Below are positions 28,470-37,524 of a stretch of 44,839 nt of DNA, one piece after another; position 1 is the stretch's first letter; every line of letters starts with the position of its first letter. The notes under the pieces were generated by a model. The model saw nothing but the letters and a program-made list of their open reading frames with translations, had not been told where the DNA came from and made no database searches. The stretch spans positions 1-44,839 of the forward strand of contig NZ_WOEY01000006.1 of assembly GCF_013177695.1 (NCBI RefSeq), written 5' to 3'. This DNA is from Paraburkholderia solitsugae (GTDB taxonomy: Bacteria; Pseudomonadota; Gammaproteobacteria; Burkholderiales; Burkholderiaceae). The position numbers were made by a program, and so were the translations under genes.

Positions 28470-29229
28470 CCCGACACGTTCTCCCGCGAAGCCGCTCGGC
28501 CGCCGCCCGGCCGTCGAGGACTTCGACGTGCGCGAACATCTGCTCGACACCGCGACGCGGCTCTTTTCCGAACGCGGCATCGCGGCCACAACGGTCGCGC
28601 GGATCGCGAGCGAAGCGGGCGTCACATCGGCACTAGTCCACTACTACTTCACGAATCGCGAAAAGCTGCTTGATGCAGTGGCCGACGAGCGGATGGCCCC
28701 CGCGGCGGAATTCGTCTGGCACCCGGCCGTTGAAGACGCCGCGAGCGATCCGTTCGCCCTGGTTCACGAATTCGTCGCGCGCCTCTTTGACGTGACGGAC
28801 CGCATGCCCTGGTTGCCGCCGCTCTGGCTGCGGGAGATCGTCAACGAAGGCGGGCTGTTGCGCGAACGAATGATGCAGCGCATCCCGTTCGACAACATCA
28901 AGCGCTTCGGCAGTCGTGTTGCACACGCGCAGCAGAACGGCGTCGTCAATGGCGACCTGGAAGCCATGTTGCTGTTCAACTCAATTCTGGCGCTCGTGAT
29001 GCTGCCGCTCGCCACGGCAAAGATCTGGCAAAGCGCACGAGGTCTGCCCGTCATCGGGCGTGATGTGTTGCGCCGGCATGTGACCGCACTGCTGATCGGC
29101 GGCATGCAGCCGGTGCCACATACGGCATCGGTGCAAGCACAAGTGCGAGCGCAGGCACAGCAGCCGAAGCCGAAGCCGAAGCCTCCATCAGGACGCCGCC
29201 ACCGCAAAGACGGAGGGAGCCAGTCATGA
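28465..29229 (+). CDS. TetR-family regulator (CecR/YbiH-like) of the efflux operon
   Basis: The 254-residue protein has an N-terminal TetR helix-turn-helix (about residues 22-70) with LDTATRLFSERGIAATTVA and GVTSALVHYYFTNREKLLD. The ligand domain follows. The last ~30 residues are a Lys/Pro/Gln-rich, probably disordered tail with a PKPKPKPP run. The operon content parallels E. coli cecR-ybhGFSR. The ATG at 28465 is the only N-terminal start with the full HTH; it lies inside an inverted repeat. Its stop overlaps the next start (ATGA). Confidence 0.9.
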   Translation: MSPTRSPAKPLGRRPAVEDFDVREHLLDTATRLFSERGIAATTVARIASEAGVTSALVHYYFTNREKLLDAVADERMAPAAEFVWHPAVEDAASDPFALVHEFVARLFDVTDRMPWLPPLWLREIVNEGGLLRERMMQRIPFDNIKRFGSRVAHAQQNGVVNGDLEAMLLFNSILALVMLPLATAKIWQSARGLPVIGRDVLRRHVTALLIGGMQPVPHTASVQAQVRAQAQQPKPKPKPPSGRRHRKDGGSQS

Positions 29230-30185
29230 GTCGTCCTTTCAGCGCCGGCGTTTGTCTGCTGCTCGCGGCGATGACCCTCGCAGCCTGCTCGCATCGTGAC
29301 GAGAACGTCTATCAAGGCTACGTCGAAGGTGAGTTCGTGTATCTCGGCTCGTCGCAGTCCGGCACGCTGACGCAGTTGGCGGTCGCACGAGGGCAAACCA
29401 TTGACGCAAGCGCACCGCTATTCACGCTCGAATCCGTGGACGAGACCGCCGCTTTGCAGCAGGCACAACAGCAACTCGCCGCGGCACGCGCACAGCTAGC
29501 CGATATTCAGACCGGCAAGCGCCGTCCCGAAGTGAACGTCACCAAAGCGCAACTCGCTCAAGCGGTCGCCAATGCGCGCAAGGCAGCGTTGCAACTCACG
29601 CGCGATGAGGCGCAGTACCGCGCGGGCGGCATTCCGAAAGCACAACTCGACGATTCGCGCGCCAACGCGGACGCCACCGCCGCGCAAGTCCGCGAACTCA
29701 GCAATCAGGTGGATGTCGCGTTGCTCCCCGGCCGTTCGCAACAAATCACCGCGCAGAACGCGCAGGTCGAAGCCGCCCAGGCTGCCGTCGCACAGGCGCA
29801 ATGGAAGCTCGATCAGAAGCGCGTCAACGCACCGGCGGAAGGACTCGTCTACGACACGCTGTATCGCGTCGGCGAGTGGGTACAAGCTGGCAATCCTGTC
29901 GTCCAGATGCTGCCACCACAGAACGTGAAAGTCCGCTTCTTCGTACCGGAGACCGTGGTCGGCAAGCTTGCCCCAGGCCGTGCGCTTTCCATTCATTGCG
30001 ACGGTTGCGCCGCCGACGTCCCAGCGAAAATCACGTACATATCGAGCGAAGCCGAATACACGCCGCCGGTGATCTACAGCAACGAAAACCGCGCGAAGCT
30101 GGTGTTCATGGTCGAAGGCCGTCCCTCCGTCGCCGACGCAGTCAAGCTGCACCCCGGCCAACCCGTTGCGGTGAGCCTGCAATGA
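29226..30185 (+). CDS. HlyD/YbhG-type membrane fusion protein (lipoprotein)
   Basis: The 319-residue periplasmic adaptor has a signal with the lipobox LAAC (MTLAACSHRD), a split biotinyl-lipoyl domain (GTLTQLAVARGQTIDASAPL and, after the hairpin, VNAPAEGLVYDTLYRVGEWV), a long Ala/Gln-rich coiled-coil hairpin between them (about 75-205) and a beta-barrel C-terminus. It would link the ABC transporter to the outer-membrane factor encoded downstream. It overlaps both neighbours by 4 nt. Confidence 0.92.
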   Translation: MSRPFSAGVCLLLAAMTLAACSHRDENVYQGYVEGEFVYLGSSQSGTLTQLAVARGQTIDASAPLFTLESVDETAALQQAQQQLAAARAQLADIQTGKRRPEVNVTKAQLAQAVANARKAALQLTRDEAQYRAGGIPKAQLDDSRANADATAAQVRELSNQVDVALLPGRSQQITAQNAQVEAAQAAVAQAQWKLDQKRVNAPAEGLVYDTLYRVGEWVQAGNPVVQMLPPQNVKVRFFVPETVVGKLAPGRALSIHCDGCAADVPAKITYISSEAEYTPPVIYSNENRAKLVFMVEGRPSVADAVKLHPGQPVAVSLQ

Positions 30186-31135
30186 ACCAGCCCGCGCCGC
30201 AATACACGCAATACGCGATCGACGTGCACAAGCTCAACAAGCACTTCGGCGATAAACATGTCGTGAACGACGTGACGTTGCAGGTCGCGCGTGGCGAAAT
30301 TTTCGGCTTTCTCGGGCCGAACGGCAGCGGAAAGACCACCTCGATCCGTCTGATGTGCGGACTGCTCACGCCGGATTCGGGCAGCGGCACCTGTCTCGGT
30401 TACGACATCGTGCGCGAGAGCGCTCAGATCAAACGCAACGTCGGCTACATGACGCAACGCTTCTCGTATTGGGACGACCTGACGATTCGCGAGAATCTCG
30501 ACTTCGTCGCTCGCATCTATCAGATGACGAACCGACGCGAAGCGGTTGACCGCTCGCTCGAATCGCTCGGTCTGCAAAGCCGCTCGAATCAATTGACCGG
30601 CGCGCTGTCCGGCGGCTGGAAGCAGCGGCTTGCGCTTGCCGCCTGCATGCTGCACGAGCCTCAGCTGCTGTTGCTCGACGAACCGACTGCAGGCGTCGAT
30701 CCGAACGCACGCCGCGAATTCTGGGAAGAGTTGCATCGCCTCGCCGCGCAGGGCATTTCGGTTCTTGTCAGTACGCATTATATGGATGAAGCCGAGCGTT
30801 GTCACAAGCTGGCGTACATTGCGTACGGCAAGCTGCTCGCGCAAGGCACCTCGAAGGACGTAATTGAATCGCAAAATCTCGCGACCTGGACCATCTACGG
30901 CGAACACCTGAGCAAATTGTCGGAACAGTTAAGCAAGACGCCCGGCGTCGACCAGACTGTCGTGTTCGGCTCAGCGCTGCACGTCAGCGGCATCGACCAT
31001 GCTGCGCTCGAAACCGCCGTCAGGCACGCAATCGAGGGCACCGCGCTGCGCGCCGAGCGCATCGAAACCGGGCTTGAAGACGTGTTCATCTACCTGATGG
31101 GCCACTCCACCGACAACTACGGAGCGCAACCGTGA
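30182..31135 (+). CDS. ABC transporter ATP-binding protein of the efflux system
   Basis: The 317-residue protein has Walker A GPNGSGKTTSIRL, Q-loop region YMTQRFSYWDDLTIREN, signature LSGGWKQRLALAACML and Walker B LLLLDEPTAGVD, then the switch His in STHYMDEAER. It is a single NBD, unlike the double-NBD YbhF. The start at 30182 is set by the ATGA overlap with the fusion-protein gene; the frame is open upstream but inside that gene. Confidence 0.94.
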   Translation: MNQPAPQYTQYAIDVHKLNKHFGDKHVVNDVTLQVARGEIFGFLGPNGSGKTTSIRLMCGLLTPDSGSGTCLGYDIVRESAQIKRNVGYMTQRFSYWDDLTIRENLDFVARIYQMTNRREAVDRSLESLGLQSRSNQLTGALSGGWKQRLALAACMLHEPQLLLLDEPTAGVDPNARREFWEELHRLAAQGISVLVSTHYMDEAERCHKLAYIAYGKLLAQGTSKDVIESQNLATWTIYGEHLSKLSEQLSKTPGVDQTVVFGSALHVSGIDHAALETAVRHAIEGTALRAERIETGLEDVFIYLMGHSTDNYGAQP

Positions 31136-32274
31136 GCACGCGCGTCCTGTTCTCGCTGTCGCGCTGGTGGAGCATCGTGCTCAAAGAGTTTTTGCAGCTA
31201 AAGCGCGACCGGATCACGTTCGCGATGATCGTCGGCCTGCCGATCATTCAGCTCACGCTGTTCGGCTTCGCCATCAACACCGACCCGAAGCATCTGCCAA
31301 CCGCTGTCATCATCGGCGACGACAGTACGTTTTCGCGCAGCTTCGTCGCGGCGATGAAGAACTCGGACTATTTCGACATCGTCGAAACCTTGCCCAATGA
31401 GGAGGCCGGCCGCCGCGCGCTTGCCCAAGGCCGGGTGCAGTTCGTGTTGTCGGTGCCAGTGGATTTTTCGAAACGTCTGCTGCGCGGTGAGCGCCCTTCG
31501 CTGCTGGTCGAAGCCGATGCGACCGACCCCACCGCGACGAACACCGCGCTGGCAGCGCTCCCGGGCCTCGTGCAGCCGGTCGCGGACAAGGACATCACCG
31601 GGCCGCTCGCCCATCTGAACGGCTCCCCGGCCGCTTTCGACGTCCAGGTGCACCGCCTCTACAACCCCGAAGGCATCACGCAATACAACGTCGTGCCGGG
31701 CCTGATGGGTGTGATCCTGACCATGACGATGGTGATGATGACTGGCCTCGCGATCACGCGCGAACGCGAGCGCGGCACGATGGAAAACCTGCTCGCCACG
31801 CCCGTGCTGCCGATCGAAGTGATGACCGGCAAGATCGTGCCTTACGTGATGATCGGGCTGGTGCAGGCATCGATCATTCTGACTGCGGCACGCTTCGTGT
31901 TCGGGGTGCCATTTGCCGGCAGCCTGCTGGCGATCTATCTCGCTGCGTTGCTGTTTATCGCAGCGAATCTGACGGTCGGCATCACGCTTTCGTCGATTGC
32001 ACAGAATCAGTTGCAGGCGATGCAACTCACCGTGTTCTATTTTCTGCCGAGTCTGCTGCTATCCGGTTTCATGTTCCCGTTTGCGGGCATGCCACGCTGG
32101 GCGCAATTCATCGGCAATCTGCTACCGCTCACCTATTTCAACAGGCTGGTTCGCGGCATCCTGCTCAAAGGAAACGGCTGGGCCGATCTGTGGCCGTCGG
32201 TGTGGCCCGTGGCGCTGTTCATGGTCGTCGTGATGGGCATCGCGCTGCGTTTCTACCGGCGCACGCTCGATTAG
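31132..32274 (+). CDS. ABC-2 type efflux permease (YbhS/YbhR-like)
   Basis: The 380-residue protein has one N-terminal TM helix (about 28-46), a large extracytoplasmic domain (50-175) and five hydrophobic segments in the C-terminal half, including the family motif ITRERERGTMENLLATPV. It starts with GTG in a GTGA overlap with the ATPase gene. Only one permease gene is present, so it probably acts as a homodimer. Confidence 0.93.
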   Translation: MSTRVLFSLSRWWSIVLKEFLQLKRDRITFAMIVGLPIIQLTLFGFAINTDPKHLPTAVIIGDDSTFSRSFVAAMKNSDYFDIVETLPNEEAGRRALAQGRVQFVLSVPVDFSKRLLRGERPSLLVEADATDPTATNTALAALPGLVQPVADKDITGPLAHLNGSPAAFDVQVHRLYNPEGITQYNVVPGLMGVILTMTMVMMTGLAITRERERGTMENLLATPVLPIEVMTGKIVPYVMIGLVQASIILTAARFVFGVPFAGSLLAIYLAALLFIAANLTVGITLSSIAQNQLQAMQLTVFYFLPSLLLSGFMFPFAGMPRWAQFIGNLLPLTYFNRLVRGILLKGNGWADLWPSVWPVALFMVVVMGIALRFYRRTLD

Positions 32275-32286
32275 GAGGGTCGGTCG

Positions 32287-33744
32287 ATGAAACCGCTCGC
32301 TTTCTTATCCGTCGTCGCGCTGTGCGGTTGCGCGGTGGGGCCGGATTTTCAGCCACCGGCGGCGCCAGACACGCAAACCTATGCCCATGAAGCGCAACCC
32401 GCTGTGACCGTCGCGGCCAGCGGTGTCGCTGGCGCATCGCAGACATTTGTCGCAGCTGAGCATGCGACGCCGATGTGGTGGAAGCAGTTTCAATCCGATG
32501 CGCTCAACCGTCTCGTCGAGCTGGCCCTGCAACACAGCCCCTCGCTCACGCAAGCCCGTGCAAAGCTGATCGAGGCGCGCGAAAACTACAACGCACAATT
32601 CGGCGCGACCGCATTCCCGGCAGTCGATGCGACCGTATCCGGCGTACGGCAGCGAGTCGATATCGCGGCGTTCGGCATTCCGAACGTGCCCAATCAGGGG
32701 CCGTTTACGCTTTACAACGCGTCGGTGAGCGTGTCGTATACGCTCGATATTTTCGGCGGCAATCGCTGGGCGCTGGAAGCGCTCATGGCGCAAGTCGACT
32801 ATCAGTCGTTCGAATTCGAAGCGGCGCGGCTCTCGCTCGCGGGCAATGTGGTTTCGACTGCGATTCGACGCGCGTCTTTAAAGCAGCAGATCGCCTTGAC
32901 GCAGCGCCTTGCGGACACCCAGGCGCAGCAACTCAAGATCACCGAAGGACGGCTTGCGGCAGGCGGCGTCTCGCAACTCGACGTGCGCAGCCAGCGCACG
33001 CTGCTCGCGCAGACGCGTGCGTCGTTGCCGCCACTCGCGACACAACTTGCGCAGACCGAACATCAACTTGCGATCCTGCTTGGCATGCCGCCCTCGAAGG
33101 CGGACTTCGCCGACCTGACGCTCGATTCGCTGCGTCTGCCAGAGACATTGCCGCTCACGTTGCCATCGACGCTCGCTCGCGAACGGCCTGATATCCGTGC
33201 ATCGGAAGCGTTGTTGCATCAGGCGAGCGCGAATGTCGGCGTGGCGACGGCGAATCTGTATCCGCAGTTTTCCATTTCGGCTGGGATCGGTTCGGAACGC
33301 ACGAACATCCAGGACGTGGTCAGTGGGCTGAATATCTGGAATTTCGGCCTGAATCTCACCCAACCGATTTTCCGCGGCGGTGAATTGCGCGCGAAGAAGC
33401 GTTCGGCGCAGGCAGCTTACGATGCAGCGCTCGCCGACTATCAGCAGACGGTGCTGCAGGCGTTGCAGCAGGTTGCTGACACGCTGACGGCACTGCAAAA
33501 CGATGCCCACGAACTGCAGGCTCGCGATGATGCCGCCCAGCAGGCGCAAGCGAGCCGGCTTATCGCACAGGCGCAGTACTCGGCGGGCGGCGTCAGTCAG
33601 TTCGGCCTGCTCGACACGCAGCGTCAGGTGTTGCAAACCGCGCTAGACCGCACTCGCGCACAGGCCGACCGGTTCGCCGATACGGCTGCTTTGTTTCAGT
33701 CGCTGGGAGGCGGGTGGCAGGCTACTGCGACTTCAACGCCGTAG
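32287..33744 (+). CDS. NodT-type (RND/TolC-like) outer-membrane efflux lipoprotein
   Basis: The 485-residue protein starts with a lipobox (VVALCGCAVGPDF, Cys15) and has the two-fold repeated TolC-type helical pattern, for example LALQHSPSLTQARAKLIEAR and the equivalent ANVGVATANLYPQFSIS later, plus ERPDIRASEALLHQASANVG. AGGAGG lies 8 nt before the ATG. It completes a four-component export machine with the fusion protein, ATPase and permease. The last 22 codons lie in a sequence that is partly duplicated just downstream. Confidence 0.93.
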   Translation: MKPLAFLSVVALCGCAVGPDFQPPAAPDTQTYAHEAQPAVTVAASGVAGASQTFVAAEHATPMWWKQFQSDALNRLVELALQHSPSLTQARAKLIEARENYNAQFGATAFPAVDATVSGVRQRVDIAAFGIPNVPNQGPFTLYNASVSVSYTLDIFGGNRWALEALMAQVDYQSFEFEAARLSLAGNVVSTAIRRASLKQQIALTQRLADTQAQQLKITEGRLAAGGVSQLDVRSQRTLLAQTRASLPPLATQLAQTEHQLAILLGMPPSKADFADLTLDSLRLPETLPLTLPSTLARERPDIRASEALLHQASANVGVATANLYPQFSISAGIGSERTNIQDVVSGLNIWNFGLNLTQPIFRGGELRAKKRSAQAAYDAALADYQQTVLQALQQVADTLTALQNDAHELQARDDAAQQAQASRLIAQAQYSAGGVSQFGLLDTQRQVLQTALDRTRAQADRFADTAALFQSLGGGWQATATSTP

Positions 33745-33832
33745 CGATCCCATCCGATACGACTGCGTTACTTCAGTCACTGAGTGGCGGGTCGCAGGCT
33801 ACGGCGACTTCAACGTCGTAGCCATCCCACTT
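33679..33832. repeat. Imperfect 77-bp tandem duplication of the outer-membrane-factor gene tail
   Basis: Positions 33679-33755 (last 22 codons, the stop and the following bases) and 33756-33832 are about 80% identical without gaps, including the TAG stop in both. The second copy is non-coding and contains a 10-bp hairpin (GGCTACGGCG/CGTCGTAGCC, loop ACTTCAA, about 33798-33824) between converging genes. Confidence 0.8.
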
Positions 33833-33845
33833 CACCGCACTGCCG

Positions 33846-34685
33846 CTACGCCGCCACCGCCCGCGCCGCATTCCTCCCGCGCAGCCATTCCAACGCGAGC
33901 AACAGACACGTCGAAAACACAATCAAAATCGTCGCCAGCGCCGCGATAGTCGGGCTGATGTTCTCGCGAATACCGGTAAACATCTGGCGCGGCAAGGTTG
34001 TCTGATCCGCTCCAGCCAGGAATAGCGTCACGACCACTTCGTCAAACGAAGTAGCAAACGCGAACAGCGCGCCCGAAATCACCCCCGGCGCAATCACTGG
34101 CAACGTGATGCGAAAGAACGTCTTCACCGGATTCGCACCCAGCGACAAACTCGCACGCACCAGGTTGTAATTGAAGCCTTGCAACGTCGCCGCCACCGTC
34201 GTCACCACAAACGGCACGCCCAGCGACGCATGCGCGAGAATCAGCCCGATATAGGTGTTCGCCAGCCCAAGCGGCGCAAAAAACAGATACATGCCGACGC
34301 CGACCACCACCACCGGCACGATCATCGGCGAAATCAGAATCGCCATGAGCAGCGCCTTGCCGCGGAAGTTCGCCTTGGTCAGGCCGATTGCCGCCAGCGT
34401 GCCGAGTACAGTCGCCACGACCGTCGCCGAGGGCGCGACGATGAAACTATTCTTCGCCGCCATGCGCCATTCATCGGATCCGATCAGGTTCTCATACCAG
34501 CGCAGCGACCAGCCCGGAATCGGATACACCAGAAACGTGCTGGAAGAAAACGACAGCGGCACGATCGCCAGCACCGGCAGGATCAGATATAGCAGCGTGA
34601 GCACGGCCAGCGCGCGCAGCGCGAAATACCACACGCGTTCAGTCAAGGACGTATGCGGCGCAAACAAGGGCTTGGCAAGTTTCAT
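33846..34685 (-). CDS. ABC importer permease, PotC-like
   Basis: The 279-residue protein has six hydrophobic segments and the inner-membrane EAA-type loop around ASLSLGANPVKTFFRITLPV. It looks like the PotC/YdcV permease subfamily of spermidine/putrescine-type transporters. It is the last gene of the four-gene importer operon, 24 nt after the PotB-like permease. Substrate is unknown. Confidence 0.9.
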   Translation of the reverse strand: MKLAKPLFAPHTSLTERVWYFALRALAVLTLLYLILPVLAIVPLSFSSSTFLVYPIPGWSLRWYENLIGSDEWRMAAKNSFIVAPSATVVATVLGTLAAIGLTKANFRGKALLMAILISPMIVPVVVVGVGMYLFFAPLGLANTYIGLILAHASLGVPFVVTTVAATLQGFNYNLVRASLSLGANPVKTFFRITLPVIAPGVISGALFAFATSFDEVVVTLFLAGADQTTLPRQMFTGIRENISPTIAALATILIVFSTCLLLALEWLRGRNAARAVAA

Positions 34686-34709
34686 CGCGAGTAAGCTCCG
34701 TTCAGGCGA

Positions 34710-35987
34710 TCAGCCGAGGCTCAGGGACGAACGCGTAAAGCGTCCATAGATGACATACAGCACGAGCGTCGCGGCGAGCAGCAATCCGCCGAGTGCACAG
34801 GCCATACCCCAGTTGATCGTCACGTTGGTGAAGTACGCGACGTAGTAGCTGACCATCTGATCGTTCGGTCCGCCGAGCAAGGCCGGCGTGATGTAGTAGC
34901 CGATCGCCAGAATGAACACCAGCAACGCACCCGCGCCGATGCCCGGATAAGTCTGCGGCACATACACGCGCCAGAACGCGGCGAACGGATGACTGCCGAG
35001 CGAGATCGCGGCGCGCTGATAGGTCGGCGGAATCGACTTCATCACGCTGTACAGCGGCAAGATCATGAACGGCAGCAGAATGTGCGTCATCGAGATGTAC
35101 ACGCCCGTGCGGTTGAACAGCAGCGACAGCGGATCATGCAATAGCCCGGTGGCCATCAGCGCCTTGTTCACCAGGCCCTCGCTTTGCAAAATCACGATCC
35201 ACGCGGCAACACGCACGAGGATCGACGTCCAGAACGGAATCAGCACGAGGATCATCACCAGATTCGCGCGACGGTCGGAGAGCGTCGAGATCCAGTAAGC
35301 GAGCGGATAGCCGAGCAGCAGCGCGAAGAACGTCACGGCCGCGCCGATCACAAAGGTGCGGCTGAACACGTGGAGATAAATCTGTTGGTCGGGATCGGTC
35401 GGGATAATGTGGCCGAACGCGTCCTGTTTATGGTCTAAAGACGCAAGCAGATAGAACGGCGAATAGGCGCCGGAATTCTTTGCAATTGCTTGCCAGTAGG
35501 TGATGTCGTTCCAGCGTTCATCGAGCTCGACGAACTTGGCGTGCATTTGCGCAGGGGTGAGTGTCAGCGGTTTGCTGTTGTCGTCGGCGAACGGCATCGC
35601 GCGCGCCGATTTCGCTACCAGCGAGCGGTAACCGGGAATCTCGACGTTCAAGCGACGTGCCAGCGCGCCCATGCCATCGCTATCGGCGACGGCAGTGAGG
35701 TCCACAGCCAATGCGGCATACGCGGCGTCAGGCGGCGGCGTCTTGCGATCCCACCCGCTCAACGCACTCAGTGTATGCGGCAATGCATTGACCACTTCCG
35801 GATTCTGTGCGGCGCGCGTCAGCAACGCACCGATCGGCACGACAAAAATCAGCAGCAGAAAGATGGCGAGCGGTGCAATCAGCAGCAGCGCCATCGCGCG
35901 CTTCTTCGCTTCCGCGGCCTTCAGTTCTCGCTTGAGTCGAACACTCGACTCAAGCGTCGAATCGTCGGCGATCGTCATCGTAGTCAC
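34710..35987 (-). CDS. ABC importer permease, PotB-like, with a long extracytoplasmic insert
   Basis: The 425-residue protein has TM1 at about 32-54, then ~150 hydrophilic residues before the rest of a normal PotB-type permease (five more TMs from about 205, EAA-type loop AISLGSHPFAAFWRVYVPQT). PotB proteins are typically ~280 residues, so the insert is notable. The GTG start at 35987 has AAGGAG 6 nt upstream. It lies 355 bp downstream of the binding-protein gene, with hairpin repeats between. Confidence 0.9.
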   Translation of the reverse strand: MTTMTIADDSTLESSVRLKRELKAAEAKKRAMALLLIAPLAIFLLLIFVVPIGALLTRAAQNPEVVNALPHTLSALSGWDRKTPPPDAAYAALAVDLTAVADSDGMGALARRLNVEIPGYRSLVAKSARAMPFADDNSKPLTLTPAQMHAKFVELDERWNDITYWQAIAKNSGAYSPFYLLASLDHKQDAFGHIIPTDPDQQIYLHVFSRTFVIGAAVTFFALLLGYPLAYWISTLSDRRANLVMILVLIPFWTSILVRVAAWIVILQSEGLVNKALMATGLLHDPLSLLFNRTGVYISMTHILLPFMILPLYSVMKSIPPTYQRAAISLGSHPFAAFWRVYVPQTYPGIGAGALLVFILAIGYYITPALLGGPNDQMVSYYVAYFTNVTINWGMACALGGLLLAATLVLYVIYGRFTRSSLSLG

Positions 35988-36000
35988 ATCCGTCTCCTTT

Positions 36001-36240
36001 GTCGACTGGAGTTAGCGCTTTAGCACTTACTCCAGTCCCATGCAAAGCTGTCGACTGGAGTTAGCGCTTTAGCTGTCGACCAGAGTTCGCGCTTTAGCGC
36101 GTTACGCTGGTCCCATGCAGAGCACTTACTCCAGTCCCATGCAAAGCTGTCGACTGGAGTTAGCGCTTCAGCTGTCGACCAGAGTTCGCGCTTTAGCGCG
36201 TTACGCTGGTCCCATGCAGAGCACTTACTCCGGTCCCATG
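36001..36240. repeat. 99-bp tandem repeats with hairpin-forming units between binding-protein and permease genes
   Basis: Copy 1 (36023-36121) and copy 2 (36122-36220) are identical except for one base, with partial copies on both sides (36001-36022 and 36221-36240). Each contains palindromic elements, for example GACTGGAGT ... ACTCCAGTC around AGCGCTttAGCACT (36004-36037), and GACCAG ... CTGGTC around CGCGCTttAGCGCG (36079-36113). The rest of the 355-bp gap (35988-36000, 36241-36342) shows no gene. The repeats would make strong RNA hairpins in the importer transcript. Confidence 0.88.
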
Positions 36241-36342
36241 CCTCATACCGCGCGCACATCGGACCGACATGCGCGCGCCTTGCGTTGCTTCGTCAAAGCG
36301 CAACTCGACTTAATCGAACCGCGCCTTCTCACACCCGGCTAA

Positions 36343-37392
36343 TTACTTCGAAGCCCAAGACGAAAAACGTTGCTCCAGCTCATCACCATGGTCGGTCCAG
36401 AACGAGAGGTTCTGCAGCACGGCGTTCTTACCGTTAGCCGGCGAGTTCGGCAAATTCGCCAACGTCTTGGGATCGAGCGCCTTGATGGCCGCCAAATTCA
36501 CCGGACCGTACGCGATGTTGTGCGCGTAGTCCTGCTGCGGCTTCGACGAAAGCGAATACGCGATGTACTTCTCAGCCAGCGCCTTGTTCGGTGTGCCCTT
36601 CGGAATCGCCCAGTAGTCGAGGTCGTAGATGCTGCCGTTCCACACCACCTTGAGGTTCTTCCCTTCCTTCTGCGCGGCATCGATACGGCCGTTGTACGCG
36701 GTGGACATCACCACGTCACCCGCAACCAGGAATTGCGGCGGTTGCGCGCCCGCTTCCCACCACTGGATGTTCGGCTTCAGTTCGTCGAGCTTCTTGAACG
36801 CACGATCCTGACCTTCCTTGGTGGCAAGCACCTTGTAGACGTCCTTCGGCGGCACGCCGTCGGCCATCAACGCGAATTCGAGGTTGTAACGCGCACCCTT
36901 GCGCATCGCACGCTTGCCCGGGAATTTCTTCACGTCCCAGAAATCGGCCCAGCCGGTCGGCGCGGTTTTCAGCTTGTCGGCGTTATAGGCAAGTGCCGTC
37001 GACCACACGAAGAAACCCACGCCGCAGGTCTGCGGTGCTTCCGGAATCAGATCCGACTTCTTGCCGATTTTCGACCAGTCGAGCTTCTCGAACAGCCCTT
37101 CGTCACAGCCGCGGCCAATGTCGCCCGATTCGACTTCCACCACGTCCCAGTTCACATGCTTCGCTTCGACCATCGCCTTTATTTTGGCCTGCTCACCGTT
37201 GTATTCGACCGCGGTCACCTTGTTGCTGGTTTGCGTTTCGAACGGCTGGTTAAATGCGACCTTTTGCGCGTCGCCATTCGCGCCGCCGAAATTGACGACT
37301 GTCAGTTCAGCTGCATTGACCTGCGCGGCGCCCAGCGCGAGCGCTACAGCACCGACAGCGATGGCGCAGCGCGATTTCCCGATCTTGCTCAT
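36343..37392 (-). CDS. Periplasmic substrate-binding protein of a polyamine/opine-type ABC importer
   Basis: The 349-residue protein has a signal peptide (MSKIGKSRCAIAVGAVALAL..., cut about VNA|AEL near residue 27) and the PotD/family-1 binding-protein pattern (LTVVNFGGANGDAQ, VWSTALAYNADKLKTAPTGW, NPN/QWWEAGAQPPQFLVAGDVVM, WAIPKGTPNKALAEKYIAY). GGAGAG lies 7 nt before the ATG. Proteins like this bind polyamines or related amines, but the ligand cannot be told from sequence. It follows the ATPase gene by 132 bp. Confidence 0.92.
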   Translation of the reverse strand: MSKIGKSRCAIAVGAVALALGAAQVNAAELTVVNFGGANGDAQKVAFNQPFETQTSNKVTAVEYNGEQAKIKAMVEAKHVNWDVVEVESGDIGRGCDEGLFEKLDWSKIGKKSDLIPEAPQTCGVGFFVWSTALAYNADKLKTAPTGWADFWDVKKFPGKRAMRKGARYNLEFALMADGVPPKDVYKVLATKEGQDRAFKKLDELKPNIQWWEAGAQPPQFLVAGDVVMSTAYNGRIDAAQKEGKNLKVVWNGSIYDLDYWAIPKGTPNKALAEKYIAYSLSSKPQQDYAHNIAYGPVNLAAIKALDPKTLANLPNSPANGKNAVLQNLSFWTDHGDELEQRFSSWASK

Positions 37393-37524
37393 GGTGTGTT
37401 GCTCTCCTTTGGTGGTGTGCTTTCGACTTTCAGCTTAGTACGGTGCGGCTTTTTATGTGCTGCTCACGTGAACTGCTTCTTTCATGCGTTCAACTACCCA
37501 CGCCTGACACGACTTCACACGGGC

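Noticed and set aside
36001..36240. Possible CRISPR array
   Set aside because: Repeats are head-to-tail 99-bp copies without unique spacers and with no cas genes nearby.
36020..36259. Minus-strand ORF with two 33-residue repeats
   Set aside because: It is produced by the 99-bp repeat (a multiple of 3); no SD, no family, and the DNA pattern is better explained by palindromic hairpins.
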